DNA of 64,000 nt, taken from Tamlana sp. I1 (GTDB lineage Bacteria > Bacteroidota > Bacteroidia > Flavobacteriales > Flavobacteriaceae). Positions 1 to 7,743 of the stretch are shown in pieces (position 1 is the first letter of the stretch; each line of letters begins with the position of its first letter). Below the pieces are notes generated by a model that ran no database searches, had not been told where the DNA came from, and saw nothing but the letters and a program-made list of their open reading frames with translations. The position numbers and the translations under genes were made by a program. The DNA lies in assembly GCF_015355625.1 (NCBI RefSeq), contig NZ_JACLAF010000007.1, forward strand, positions 169,399-233,398. The letters run 5' to 3'.

Positions 1-794
1 AAAGCTTCACGGTCTTCGTTTTTCTTGAATTTTTTTCTGCCATTTTCTGCTTCACCGCGTTTGTGGTCGTAAGCCACTACAATCGATTTGGTGTCTAAAA
101 GTACACCTTGTAATCTTCCGTAAGGACAAGCGATAATACAAACCTGTTCTCTAAACCAGGCAAAAACAAAGTAAAAAACAGCGGTAAAAATAATTAAGGA
201 AATCAGGGTGCTAACATGGTTTAATGGCCCTGCTTTAATGTATTGTATAAGTTTATCGCTACCAATTAAGTAAGCTAAAAAGACATTAGCTATAATGAAT
301 GATATTAATAAGAAAATAAAAAGCTTCAGACCTTTTTTTCTAATTTTCTCAGCATTCCATGGTTGTTTTGCTAAGCGCATTTGCTTGCCGCGATCGCCTT
401 CAATCCAATATTCTATGCGACGAAAAACCATTTCCATGAAAATGGTTTGCGGACAAATCCATCCGCAGAAAATTCTACCAAATGCTACAGTAAAAAGCGC
501 TATAAAAATAACGCCAATAAGCATGGAGATTACAAATAAATAAAAATCTTGTGGCCAGAACGGGAATCCGAAAATATTAAAACGACGTTCTAAAACATTA
601 AACATTAAAAACTGGTTGCCGTTTATTTTAATAAACGGTGCAGCCACTAGAAAAGTTAAAAGGAAATAGCTAACGTACTTGCGGTATTTGTAAAGTTTTC
701 CGCTTGGCTTTTTAGGAAATACCCAGGCGCGCTTACCGTCTTTTGTAACAGTGCCAATTGAATCTCTGAATATTTCATTTTCTGGAGTTTCCAA
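1..794 (-). CDS. ccoG: Cytochrome c oxidase accessory protein CcoG (partial, 3' end outside window)
   Basis: This is the N-terminal part, about 264 residues, of the membrane iron-sulfur protein CcoG (FixG/RdxA), which takes part in copper reduction and delivery during cbb3 oxidase assembly. The minus strand reads METPENEIFRDSIGTVTKDG, several membrane helices, then FCGWICPQ and CIIACPYGRLQG, both typical of the family. The ferredoxin-type cysteine clusters would lie beyond base 1. The only usable start is TTG at 794, because an in-frame TAA lies 15 bases upstream of it and no ATG or GTG falls between. It follows ccoP by 74 bp, a gap holding a 10-bp hairpin, and is the last visible gene of the cco operon. 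The family call is firm; the start rests on the blocked upstream frame. Confidence 0.9.
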   Translation of the reverse strand, partial: METPENEIFRDSIGTVTKDGKRAWVFPKKPSGKLYKYRKYVSYFLLTFLVAAPFIKINGNQFLMFNVLERRFNIFGFPFWPQDFYLFVISMLIGVIFIALFTVAFGRIFCGWICPQTIFMEMVFRRIEYWIEGDRGKQMRLAKQPWNAEKIRKKGLKLFIFLLISFIIANVFLAYLIGSDKLIQYIKAGPLNHVSTLISLIIFTAVFYFVFAWFREQVCIIACPYGRLQGVLLDTKSIVVAYDHKRGEAENGRKKFKKNEDREA

Positions 795-810
795 TGCTTT
801 TGTGATTTAA

Positions 811-839
811 GACCCCCTGAGTTGGTAATTCAGGAGGTC
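811..839 (-). other. Hairpin between ccoP and ccoG
   Basis: A 10-bp inverted repeat (811-820 with 830-839, one G-U wobble in RNA, 9-base loop) lies in the 74-bp ccoP-ccoG gap. No strong U-tract follows it on the minus strand. It is therefore more likely an mRNA processing or stabilising hairpin, or a weak attenuator, than a full terminator. Confidence 0.5.
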
Positions 840-868
840 AATCTTAATTTTAATGCAAGCGTCTAGTT

Positions 869-1822
869 TTATTCTGTAACAGTCTCAGTAGGCGTTTCGT
901 TTTCTACTGGTGCTTCTTCAGTAGCCTCTGCTGTTGGCGTTTCTGCACCATGAGCAACAATAATATCACCTTCTGGATCTTTTGGGTTTGCAGGCGTAGT
1001 ACCTTGAAAAGTTAAAACATAACTGGCTACTTGAGCAATTTCCAATGGTTTTAATTGGGCTTTCCAAGCAATCATACCTTTACCTGAACGGCCACCTTCA
1101 CTAACCGTGTGAAAGATACTTTTTATATCGCCTCCTAGAATCCAGTGTGTATCGGTTAAATTCGGACCAATCCCACCGCCACCATCGGCCATATGGCAAG
1201 CAACACAATTGGTTTCAAATACTTTTTTTCCAGCTGCTAAATCCGATGCTTCTGTTAATTGTGTTACGGTATTAACATCAACTAAATCTTTAGCATTTTT
1301 TTTGTAAGCTTCAATAGCTGTTTTTGCTTCAGCTAATTCGGTTTCAAATTCATCAATTTGACTCGGACCACTAAATACTTCATATCTTAATAGATAAACC
1401 ACGGCAAATACAATTGAAATGTAAAATGCATACAGCCACCATGGTGGTAAATTGTTGTCCAATTCGCGAATACCATCATAACTATGGTCTAAAATAATTT
1501 CGCTTTCTTTTTCAATGGGTTTAGATCCTAATAGTTTTAAGTATGTTCTTTTTAGCCAAGGAAATTCGGCAGCTTTATTTTTTTCTGCAATAAAACGTGC
1601 TTTGGCTTCGGGATCTAATTTTTGAAACATTACATTTTCTAAAGCGCCCACAATCCCTTCAATAGCTATCAAAATAAATAGCACTAAAAACAAGAAGGCT
1701 AAAACTACGGGGTATTCTATAAATGCAGGTTTATTCCCAGAATCTACGAAAAATTCTACAGTTCCTACAATAATCAAAAATAGGAGTGGAACACGAACCC
1801 AGGAAGGAATTAAGTTTCTCAT
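869..1822 (-). CDS. ccoP: cbb3-type cytochrome c oxidase subunit III CcoP (one haem site)
   Basis: CcoP is the membrane-anchored c-type cytochrome that passes electrons to the CcoN-CcoO core. The 317-residue protein has hydrophobic segments near residues 11-27 and 38-60. It then has the FixP-type anchor motif (YDGIRELDNNLPPWW, about 115-129) followed by a third helix to about 148. One cytochrome c domain follows, with CVACH at 206-210 and a plausible axial Met at 250. Classical proteobacterial CcoP has two CxxCH sites; only one is present here. The tail after about 285 is acidic and Thr/Glu-rich. Its start overlaps the end of ccoQ by 4 bp, which implies translational coupling. Confidence 0.95.
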   Translation of the reverse strand: MRNLIPSWVRVPLLFLIIVGTVEFFVDSGNKPAFIEYPVVLAFLFLVLFILIAIEGIVGALENVMFQKLDPEAKARFIAEKNKAAEFPWLKRTYLKLLGSKPIEKESEIILDHSYDGIRELDNNLPPWWLYAFYISIVFAVVYLLRYEVFSGPSQIDEFETELAEAKTAIEAYKKNAKDLVDVNTVTQLTEASDLAAGKKVFETNCVACHMADGGGGIGPNLTDTHWILGGDIKSIFHTVSEGGRSGKGMIAWKAQLKPLEIAQVASYVLTFQGTTPANPKDPEGDIIVAHGAETPTAEATEEAPVENETPTETVTE

Positions 1823-2007
1823 AATATATCGTCTTTTTGGTGGTTGTCTAAAGGCAAGTTGCTTACTCTATTAATGTAGTCTTTTTTAGCGGTAAAAACC
1901 CACCAAAAAAGTACTACAAAAAAACTGAAAAAGATCAGTAAGGAAATTATTGGGTATATTTCTATACCTGCAATAGTTTCCATATGGTGTTTGATGTATT
2001 TTAACAT
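1819..2007 (-). CDS. ccoQ: CcoQ/FixQ-type small membrane subunit
   Basis: This is a 62-residue protein with one strongly hydrophobic segment (about 17-40) and a basic region after it (TAKKDYINRV). That is the layout of CcoQ/FixQ, the small subunit that stabilises the cbb3 complex. The assignment rests mainly on position between ccoNO and ccoP and on size, since CcoQ proteins are weakly conserved. It overlaps ccoP by 4 bp. The nearby internal Met at residue 9 is a less likely alternative start. Confidence 0.85.
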   Translation of the reverse strand: MLKYIKHHMETIAGIEIYPIISLLIFFSFFVVLFWWVFTAKKDYINRVSNLPLDNHQKDDIL

Positions 2008-2022
2008 GGTTCGTTTTTATAT

Positions 2023-4212
2023 TTATTGTGCTACGTCTACTTTTATATCTGTTCCTAATCGTTGTAAATACGCGATTAAAGCAACAATTTCTCTGTTTTT
2101 CATTTCGATAAATGCTTCGCCGTTTTCCGTAGCATATTTTTTATCTGCTTCGTAAGCTTTAACAAAATCAGGGTCTGAATATAAGTTCTTTTCAATTTGA
2201 GAACCTTGGTCTAGCATGTGTTGTTGCGCATTAGCAATGTCTTCATCAGAATAAGGCACGCCTAATGTTACCATCGCTTCCATTTTGGCTTCGGTCATCG
2301 ATTTGTCTAACTCGCTACTTTCTCCTGTTATTAACCAAGGATAACGTGGCATGATAGAACCCGATGAGGTACTTTGTGGGTCGTACATGTGATTAAAATG
2401 CCAGTTGTCTGAATATTTCTGACCAATTCTATGAATGTCTGGTCCTGTACGTTTGCTACCCCAGAGGAATGGATGATCGTAAACATATTCGCCAGCTTTA
2501 GAGTATTCACCATAACGCTCAACTTCGTGTCTAAACGGACGAATCATTTGTGAATGGCAACTCACACAACCTTCTCTAATATAAATATCACGACCTTCTA
2601 ATTCTAAAGGTGTATAAGGCTTTACACTTGCAATGGTTGGGATATTAGACTTAATCATAATGGTAGGAACAATTTGAATGATACCACCAATTAAAATAGC
2701 CACCGTTGCTAAAATGGTTAATTGAATAGGTCTACGCTCTAACCAAGTATGCCATCCTTCAGAAGCAGTACGCTTGTTGGTTACTTTTTCTAAAGCAGGA
2801 GCTTCAGCCAATTCATCTTCAACTTGACTACCTTGTCTTACCGTAGCAATAACGTTGTAAACCAGGATGAACATTCCTAAAATATATAAGGTTCCTCCAA
2901 TGGCACGCATCCAATACATAGGCATGATTTCGGTTACGGTTTCTAAAAAGTTTCCGTAAACTAAAGTACCATCAGGGTTAAATTGTTGCCACATTGAATA
3001 CTGTGTAAATCCAGCAACATATAATGGTAAGGCGTACATGATAATCCCTAAAGTCCCTAACCAGAAATGTAAATTAGCTAAGCCTAAAGAGTATAGTTTT
3101 GTTTTGAATAAACGCGGAATTAAATAGTAAATAATACCAAAGGCCATAAAACCGTTCCAGGCTAACGCACCAACGTGAACGTGAGCGATAATCCAATCGG
3201 TAAAATGCGCTACAGCATTTACATTTTTTAAAGAAAGCATTGGGCCTTCAAAAGTTGCCATACCATAACCGGTAATGGCGACTACCATAAATTTTAAAAC
3301 AGGATCTGTACGGACTTTATCCCAAGCGCCACGCAAGGTTAAAAGGCCGTTTATCATACCACCCCAAGAAGGCATTAATAACATAACAGAAAAAGCAACC
3401 CCTAAGTTTTGTGCCCATTCCGGTAAAGCTGTGTATAATAAATGGTGAGGTCCTGCCCAGATATAGATAAAAATTAAAGACCAAAAGTGAATAATTGAAA
3501 GTCTGTAAGAGTAAACCGGTCTGTTTGCCGCTTTAGGTACGAAATAGTACATTAAACCTAAAAAAGGTGTGGTTAAAAAGAAGGCCACCGCATTATGGCC
3601 GTACCACCATTGCACTAAAGCATCTTGAACCCCAGCGTACACCGAATAACTTTTCATGGCGCTTACTGGTAACTCTAAACTATTAAAAATATGAAGTACC
3701 GCTACGGTAACAAAAGTGGCAATGTAAAACCAAATAGCAACATATAAATGGCGCTGTCTACGTTTTAAAATCGTCCAAATCATATTGATACCAAAAACCA
3801 CCCAAATCACAGCGATAGCAATATCGATTGGCCATTCCAGTTCGGCGTATTCTTTAGATGAGGTGTAACCTAACGGAAGTGAAATCGCGGCAGCAACAAT
3901 AATAAGTTGCCAACCCCAAAAGTTAATGTTGCTAAGTAAATCACTTGCCATACGGGCTTTTAGTAAACGCTGAAGCGAATAATAAATTCCAGCAAACATG
4001 GCGTTTCCAACAAAGGCGAAAATTACGGCGTTTGTATGTAAAGGTCTTAACCGACCAAAACTAAGCCATGAAATGCCATCGGTAAGGTTTGGGAATAGAA
4101 ACAAAAAAGCAAGTAGCAAACCTACTGCCATACCTACCACACCAAAAACTATTGTAGCGTAGATAAATTTGGTAACGATTTTGTTATCGTAATGAAACTG
4201 TTGCATCTCCAT
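2023..4212 (-). CDS. ccoNO: Fused cbb3 oxidase subunits I and II (CcoN-CcoO)
   Basis: This 729-residue fusion joins the haem-copper catalytic subunit CcoN to the monohaem subunit CcoO, which are separate genes in proteobacteria. The CcoN part (1 to about 460, 12 or so membrane helices) shows a haem-ligand His at 59, the Cu-B region WYGHNA (H206), the AGPHH pair (H256/H257) and IIAHVHVG (H344/H346). A linker containing an extra membrane helix (about 495-520) leads to the CcoO part, with haem c motif CVSCH at 549-553 and conserved GPDIHRIGQKYSD and GSIMPRYPWL segments. The protein reduces O2 to water at high affinity in the inner membrane. It lies 10 bp after ccoS and 15 bp before ccoQ in one operon. 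Confidence 0.97.
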   Translation of the reverse strand: MEMQQFHYDNKIVTKFIYATIVFGVVGMAVGLLLAFLFLFPNLTDGISWLSFGRLRPLHTNAVIFAFVGNAMFAGIYYSLQRLLKARMASDLLSNINFWGWQLIIVAAAISLPLGYTSSKEYAELEWPIDIAIAVIWVVFGINMIWTILKRRQRHLYVAIWFYIATFVTVAVLHIFNSLELPVSAMKSYSVYAGVQDALVQWWYGHNAVAFFLTTPFLGLMYYFVPKAANRPVYSYRLSIIHFWSLIFIYIWAGPHHLLYTALPEWAQNLGVAFSVMLLMPSWGGMINGLLTLRGAWDKVRTDPVLKFMVVAITGYGMATFEGPMLSLKNVNAVAHFTDWIIAHVHVGALAWNGFMAFGIIYYLIPRLFKTKLYSLGLANLHFWLGTLGIIMYALPLYVAGFTQYSMWQQFNPDGTLVYGNFLETVTEIMPMYWMRAIGGTLYILGMFILVYNVIATVRQGSQVEDELAEAPALEKVTNKRTASEGWHTWLERRPIQLTILATVAILIGGIIQIVPTIMIKSNIPTIASVKPYTPLELEGRDIYIREGCVSCHSQMIRPFRHEVERYGEYSKAGEYVYDHPFLWGSKRTGPDIHRIGQKYSDNWHFNHMYDPQSTSSGSIMPRYPWLITGESSELDKSMTEAKMEAMVTLGVPYSDEDIANAQQHMLDQGSQIEKNLYSDPDFVKAYEADKKYATENGEAFIEMKNREIVALIAYLQRLGTDIKVDVAQ

Positions 4213-4222
4213 AGTGTAAATG

Positions 4223-4408
4223 TTATTCTTTTTTGGTTAGTATTGATTTTTTTGGTTTTTCTTTTACGAGTTCATCTTCAAATAACATGCGTACGGAAGG
4301 CGTATAGCTGTCATCGTATTGCCCGCTTTTTACGGCTACAACAAAGGCTATAAAGAAGCCAATGGCTACTATAATGCTGATAGCTAGTAGAATATATATT
4401 ACGCTCAT
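4223..4408 (-). CDS. ccoS: cbb3 oxidase assembly protein CcoS
   Basis: A 61-residue membrane protein with one N-terminal helix (about 4-27) followed by GQYDDSYTPSVRMLFED, the family signature of CcoS. CcoS is needed for cofactor insertion into the oxidase. It sits 69 bp after ccoI and 10 bp before ccoNO. The ccoI-ccoS gap carries its own predicted Fnr-type promoter, so ccoS-NO-Q-P-G can probably be transcribed without ccoI. Confidence 0.93.
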   Translation of the reverse strand: MSVIYILLAISIIVAIGFFIAFVVAVKSGQYDDSYTPSVRMLFEDELVKEKPKKSILTKKE

Positions 4409-4437
4409 GCCGAGATGTCGAATTGTAGTTTATTTTT

Positions 4438-4481
4438 CAAATGTATTTTTATCTAGTACTCTAAAATATGACATTTATCAT
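4438..4481 (-). promoter_or_regulatory. Predicted Fnr-type promoter of ccoS-NO-Q-P-G
   Basis: On the minus strand, ATGATAAATGTCAT (4481-4468) is a TGAY-N4-RTCA inverted repeat overlapping the ccoI stop codon. After 22 bases comes TACATTTG (4445-4438), an exact match to the Bacteroidota -7 consensus TAnnTTTG. If transcription starts a few bases beyond the -7 box, the repeat is centred near -41, the class II activator position. Spacing is identical to the ccoI and pflB sites. Confidence 0.7.
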
Positions 4482-6871
4482 GTTTTTTCAACCTTCTGTT
4501 GAATTTTTTTTCCTACGAAGTTAGTGCTAATTGTTGTAAAAACTACAATACTTATAGAACTAAGTGGCATTAAAATAGCAGCGATAACAGGTGCTAATTG
4601 ACCAGTAACCGCAAAATATAATCCTATGCAGTTATAGATTAACGATAAAGCAAAACTCCATTTTATAATCTTGATAGCCGATTTTGATGCTTTTATAAAG
4701 TTGAATAACTGGTTGAAATTGGAAGCATCTAAAATGGCATCGCAAGCCGGAGAAAAAACATTCACATTTTCTGAAATCGCAATACCTACATCACTTTGTG
4801 CCAAAGCGCCAGCATCATTCAACCCGTCACCAATCATTAAAACTTTAGCACCAGAATTTTGATGGTGTTTAATATAGTCTAGTTTATCTTCTGGCTTTTG
4901 GTTAAATAGTAATTTGGTTTTTGCGGGTAATAATTTGGTTAGATTTTCTTGTTCTCCAGAATTGTCGCCCGATAAAATCACCAAATCGTAATCTTTTTTC
5001 AACTGATTAAAAAGTTTTGAAAGTCCTTTGCGATAGCGGTTATAAAAAGTAAATTTCCCTCTGTACGTATTGTTTGTGCTTACATGCACCGCTGTATTTA
5101 AGGTTTCGGTTTCTTGGGAATAACCAACAAAAGGTGCAGAGCCAATTTTTATAGAATCTTGATGGTATTTAGCCTCAATCCCTTTGCCTATATGTTCTTC
5201 ATAGTTTTCAATAGTGACAATATCGTGTTCATTTAACAACGCATATAAAGAACGGCTTAAAGGATGATTGGAATTTCGCAAGGTGCTTTTAAGAAAGGAT
5301 TCTTCGGCTGTAGAAAGTTTAGAACCTTCATAAGCAATGGTGGTTTCTTTATTTGCTGTAATCGTACCCGTTTTATCGAAAATAATGGTATTTATTTCAG
5401 CTAGTTGTTCAATAACTGATGCGTTTTTGGCATAAAATTTCTGTTTTCCAAAAATACGTAGCATGTTTCCTAAAGTGAAAGGCGCAGCCAAAGCAATTGC
5501 ACAAGGACAGGCAATTATAAGTACTGAAGTAAAAACATTTAGTGCTTTTGAAGCATCTGTAAAAAGCCAAAAGGCAGTCGCTATAAAGGCAATGCTTAAA
5601 ATGGCAATGGTAAAGCGTTTACTTATCGCGTTTGTTAGGGTGGTAAAAGCATCTTCTTTATTTTTACTAAAAATATCGTTGCTCCAAAGTTGGGTTAAAT
5701 AACTTTGTTCCACACTTTTTAAAACATCTACTTCGATACTGCCTTGAAGTTGTTTTCCGCCAGCATAAAGTTTATCGCCAGATTGTTTCGAAACCGCTTC
5801 AGATTCACCAGTTACAAAACTATAATCTATACGCGCTTTTCCTTTTATTAAAATACAATCAACCGGTATGAGTTCTTCATTTCTAATAAGCAATCGATCA
5901 CCTTTTTGTATATCGTAAACTTGAATCGATTCCTCGGTTTCTTCCGAAGTTATTTTTGTAATTCCTATAGGAAAATACGATTTGTAATCGCGTTCAAAAG
6001 ATAAAAAGCTATAGGTTTTTTGCTGAAAAAACTTCCCAAGCAATAAAAAGAAAATTAAACCCGCTAAGCTATCAAAAAAGCCAGTACCGATGTCTAAAAT
6101 AATTTCGGCAGTACTCCTTATAAATAAAACGGCAGCACCTAAAGCAATAGGTACATCAATATTTAGAATTCGTGATTTTAACCCTTTGTAAGCCGAAATA
6201 AAATAATCTTGGGCTGAATAAAACACTACGGGCACCGAAAAACTAAACATCAACCATCTAAAAAGGTGTTTAAATTGTTCGAGCCAATATTCGTTAACTT
6301 GAAAATATTCAGGAAACGATAAAAACATAATGTTTCCAAAGGCAAAACCAGCAACACCTAATTTATAAATTAGCGAGCGGTCTACGTTCTTTTTTCCAAC
6401 CGAATAATCGTCTAAACTAATAAATGGTTCGTAACCAATACTGCTTAGTAGTTTTACTAAATTTTTTAATGAAAGATTTTCAGGGTTATAAGATATACGA
6501 ACCGTTTTCTTGCCAAAATTTACAATTGATGATGAAATGGAAGCATTTAATTTATTCAAGTTTTCAAGAATCCAAATACAGGAACTACAATGAATATGCG
6601 GGATGTAAAGTGTGATGATTTGAGTTTTTTCATCATCAAACTCAAGCAAACTTTCAACAATTTTAGCATTGTCTAAAAAGTTGTATTTGCCTTCAATTTC
6701 TTTAGGAGTTGCACCCGGAGCCTGTTGTAAATCGTAATAGGAAGTTAAATCGTTTGCAGAAAAAATCTCGTAAACGGTTTTACATCCCTGACAGCAAAAC
6801 GATTTTTCATCATAAATAATTTCAACCGAAGAAGAATCTAAACCGCAGTGGAAACAGGTCCTATGTTCCAT
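4478..6871 (-). CDS. ccoI: Copper-transporting P-type ATPase CcoI/FixI
   Basis: This P1B-type ATPase exports copper across the inner membrane for cbb3 oxidase assembly. The 797 residues contain an N-terminal cysteine-rich module (CFHCG at 6-10, CCQGC at 26-30), a metal-binding CSSC (95-98), TGES (354-357), the membrane CPC metal site (455-457), the phosphorylated DKTGT (499-503) and the hinge GDGLNDAGAL near the C-terminus. The CFHC plus CCQGC module is typical of FixI/CcoI rather than housekeeping CopA. It is first in the cco operon and is divergent from the Crp/Fnr regulator. Confidence 0.95.
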   Translation of the reverse strand: MEHRTCFHCGLDSSSVEIIYDEKSFCCQGCKTVYEIFSANDLTSYYDLQQAPGATPKEIEGKYNFLDNAKIVESLLEFDDEKTQIITLYIPHIHCSSCIWILENLNKLNASISSSIVNFGKKTVRISYNPENLSLKNLVKLLSSIGYEPFISLDDYSVGKKNVDRSLIYKLGVAGFAFGNIMFLSFPEYFQVNEYWLEQFKHLFRWLMFSFSVPVVFYSAQDYFISAYKGLKSRILNIDVPIALGAAVLFIRSTAEIILDIGTGFFDSLAGLIFFLLLGKFFQQKTYSFLSFERDYKSYFPIGITKITSEETEESIQVYDIQKGDRLLIRNEELIPVDCILIKGKARIDYSFVTGESEAVSKQSGDKLYAGGKQLQGSIEVDVLKSVEQSYLTQLWSNDIFSKNKEDAFTTLTNAISKRFTIAILSIAFIATAFWLFTDASKALNVFTSVLIIACPCAIALAAPFTLGNMLRIFGKQKFYAKNASVIEQLAEINTIIFDKTGTITANKETTIAYEGSKLSTAEESFLKSTLRNSNHPLSRSLYALLNEHDIVTIENYEEHIGKGIEAKYHQDSIKIGSAPFVGYSQETETLNTAVHVSTNNTYRGKFTFYNRYRKGLSKLFNQLKKDYDLVILSGDNSGEQENLTKLLPAKTKLLFNQKPEDKLDYIKHHQNSGAKVLMIGDGLNDAGALAQSDVGIAISENVNVFSPACDAILDASNFNQLFNFIKASKSAIKIIKWSFALSLIYNCIGLYFAVTGQLAPVIAAILMPLSSISIVVFTTISTNFVGKKIQQKVEKT

Positions 6872-6898
6872 AAAATAATTGTTTGTTTAGCACGTTAA

Positions 6899-6942
6899 CA
6901 AAAATGAAAAATCAGCCAAGCATTAAATATGATATTAGTCAT
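6899..6942 (-). promoter_or_regulatory. Predicted Fnr-type promoter of ccoI
   Basis: On the minus strand ATGACTAATATCAT (6942-6929) is a TGAY-N4-RTCA inverted repeat. Twenty-two bases later lies CATTTTTG (6906-6899), a 7-of-8 fit to TAnnTTTG, 27 bases before the ccoI ATG. The repeat is nearly symmetrical and lies in the intergenic region shared with the regulator, 36 bp before that gene's start, so it could also serve in autoregulation. Confidence 0.65.
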
Positions 6943-6978
6943 GATTTAATTATTTTTACAAAATACAAAATTATAGGT

Positions 6979-7656
6979 ATGGGCAAGTGTGAACAGTGCA
7001 TAATTAAACAGTTTAATTCTTTAAAAGCATTAACAAAAGAGGAACTCGTGCGTATTTCGGCATGCAAAACATCACACACTATAAAAAAAGGTGAGGTTAT
7101 TTTTGAAGAAGGCGAAGTTTTAAACGGTGTTTACTGCATAAAAGATGGTATTTGTAAATTATCTAAACTGAGTGAAAACGGTAAGGATCAAATTGTAAAA
7201 ATGGTTGTTAAAGGTCAGCTTTTAGGGCAACGCTCGTTAATTAGCGAAGAGAGCTCTAATTTACAAGCAATTGCACTTAACGATATGGAAGTGTGTTTTA
7301 TTCCTAAAAGTGAAATTATTGCCGATTTACAAAAGAATCCGAAATTTTCATTTGAAGTGCTTAAAGATATGGCACACGATTTAAGAGATTCTGATGACAT
7401 TATTGTTAATATGGCTCAAAAATCGGTTCGTCAACGTTTGGCTGAAACCTTAATTTATATTCAAGATAATTTTGGCACCAATCCCGATGATACTTTAAGT
7501 GTATTGCTTTCTCGTGAAGATTATGCTGGCATCGTAGGAACCGCTACCGAATCTGCTATTCGTGTACTTTCACAATTCAAAAAAGAAGGTTTAATCGAAT
7601 CGGTAGGTAAATATATTAGAATAATTGACTTGCCTGGTTTAGAGCGTGTAGAGTAA
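6979..7656 (+). CDS. Crp/Fnr-family transcriptional regulator
   Basis: A 225-residue regulator with an N-terminal cyclic-nucleotide-binding-like beta-roll (about 20-130: KKGEVIFEEGE, GQLLGQRSL) and a C-terminal winged helix (about 155-220). The recognition helix reads TATESAIRVLSQFKKEG. It keeps the Glu and Arg that contact TGA half-sites in Crp and Fnr. I start it at the ATG at 6979 (MGKCEQC) because residues upstream in that frame look like intergenic DNA and contain the operator-like repeat. C4 and C7 (C-x2-C), with other cysteines at about 27, 48 and 54, could hold an oxygen-sensing Fe-S cluster. Divergence from ccoI suggests it controls the oxidase. Confidence 0.9.
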   Translation: MGKCEQCIIKQFNSLKALTKEELVRISACKTSHTIKKGEVIFEEGEVLNGVYCIKDGICKLSKLSENGKDQIVKMVVKGQLLGQRSLISEESSNLQAIALNDMEVCFIPKSEIIADLQKNPKFSFEVLKDMAHDLRDSDDIIVNMAQKSVRQRLAETLIYIQDNFGTNPDDTLSVLLSREDYAGIVGTATESAIRVLSQFKKEGLIESVGKYIRIIDLPGLERVE

Positions 7657-7714
7657 GGCTATAATTATTTTCTTCAAAGCTATATTCAAATCTAATTGCA
7701 TCATTTTCATTATT

Positions 7715-7739
7715 CTATAAAAATATAGTATTTTTATAG
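7715..7739 (+). other. AT-rich perfect hairpin at the VWA gene start
   Basis: An 11-bp perfect stem (7715-7725 with 7729-7739) with a 3-base loop ends four bases before the ATG at 7744. It may end transcription of the regulator gene or mask the start of the VWA gene. No poly-U tail follows. Confidence 0.5.
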
Positions 7740-7743
7740 GGCT

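Noticed and set aside
295..543. Plus-strand open frame opposite ccoG
   Set aside because: It is antisense to clear CcoG coding sequence and shows no family features.
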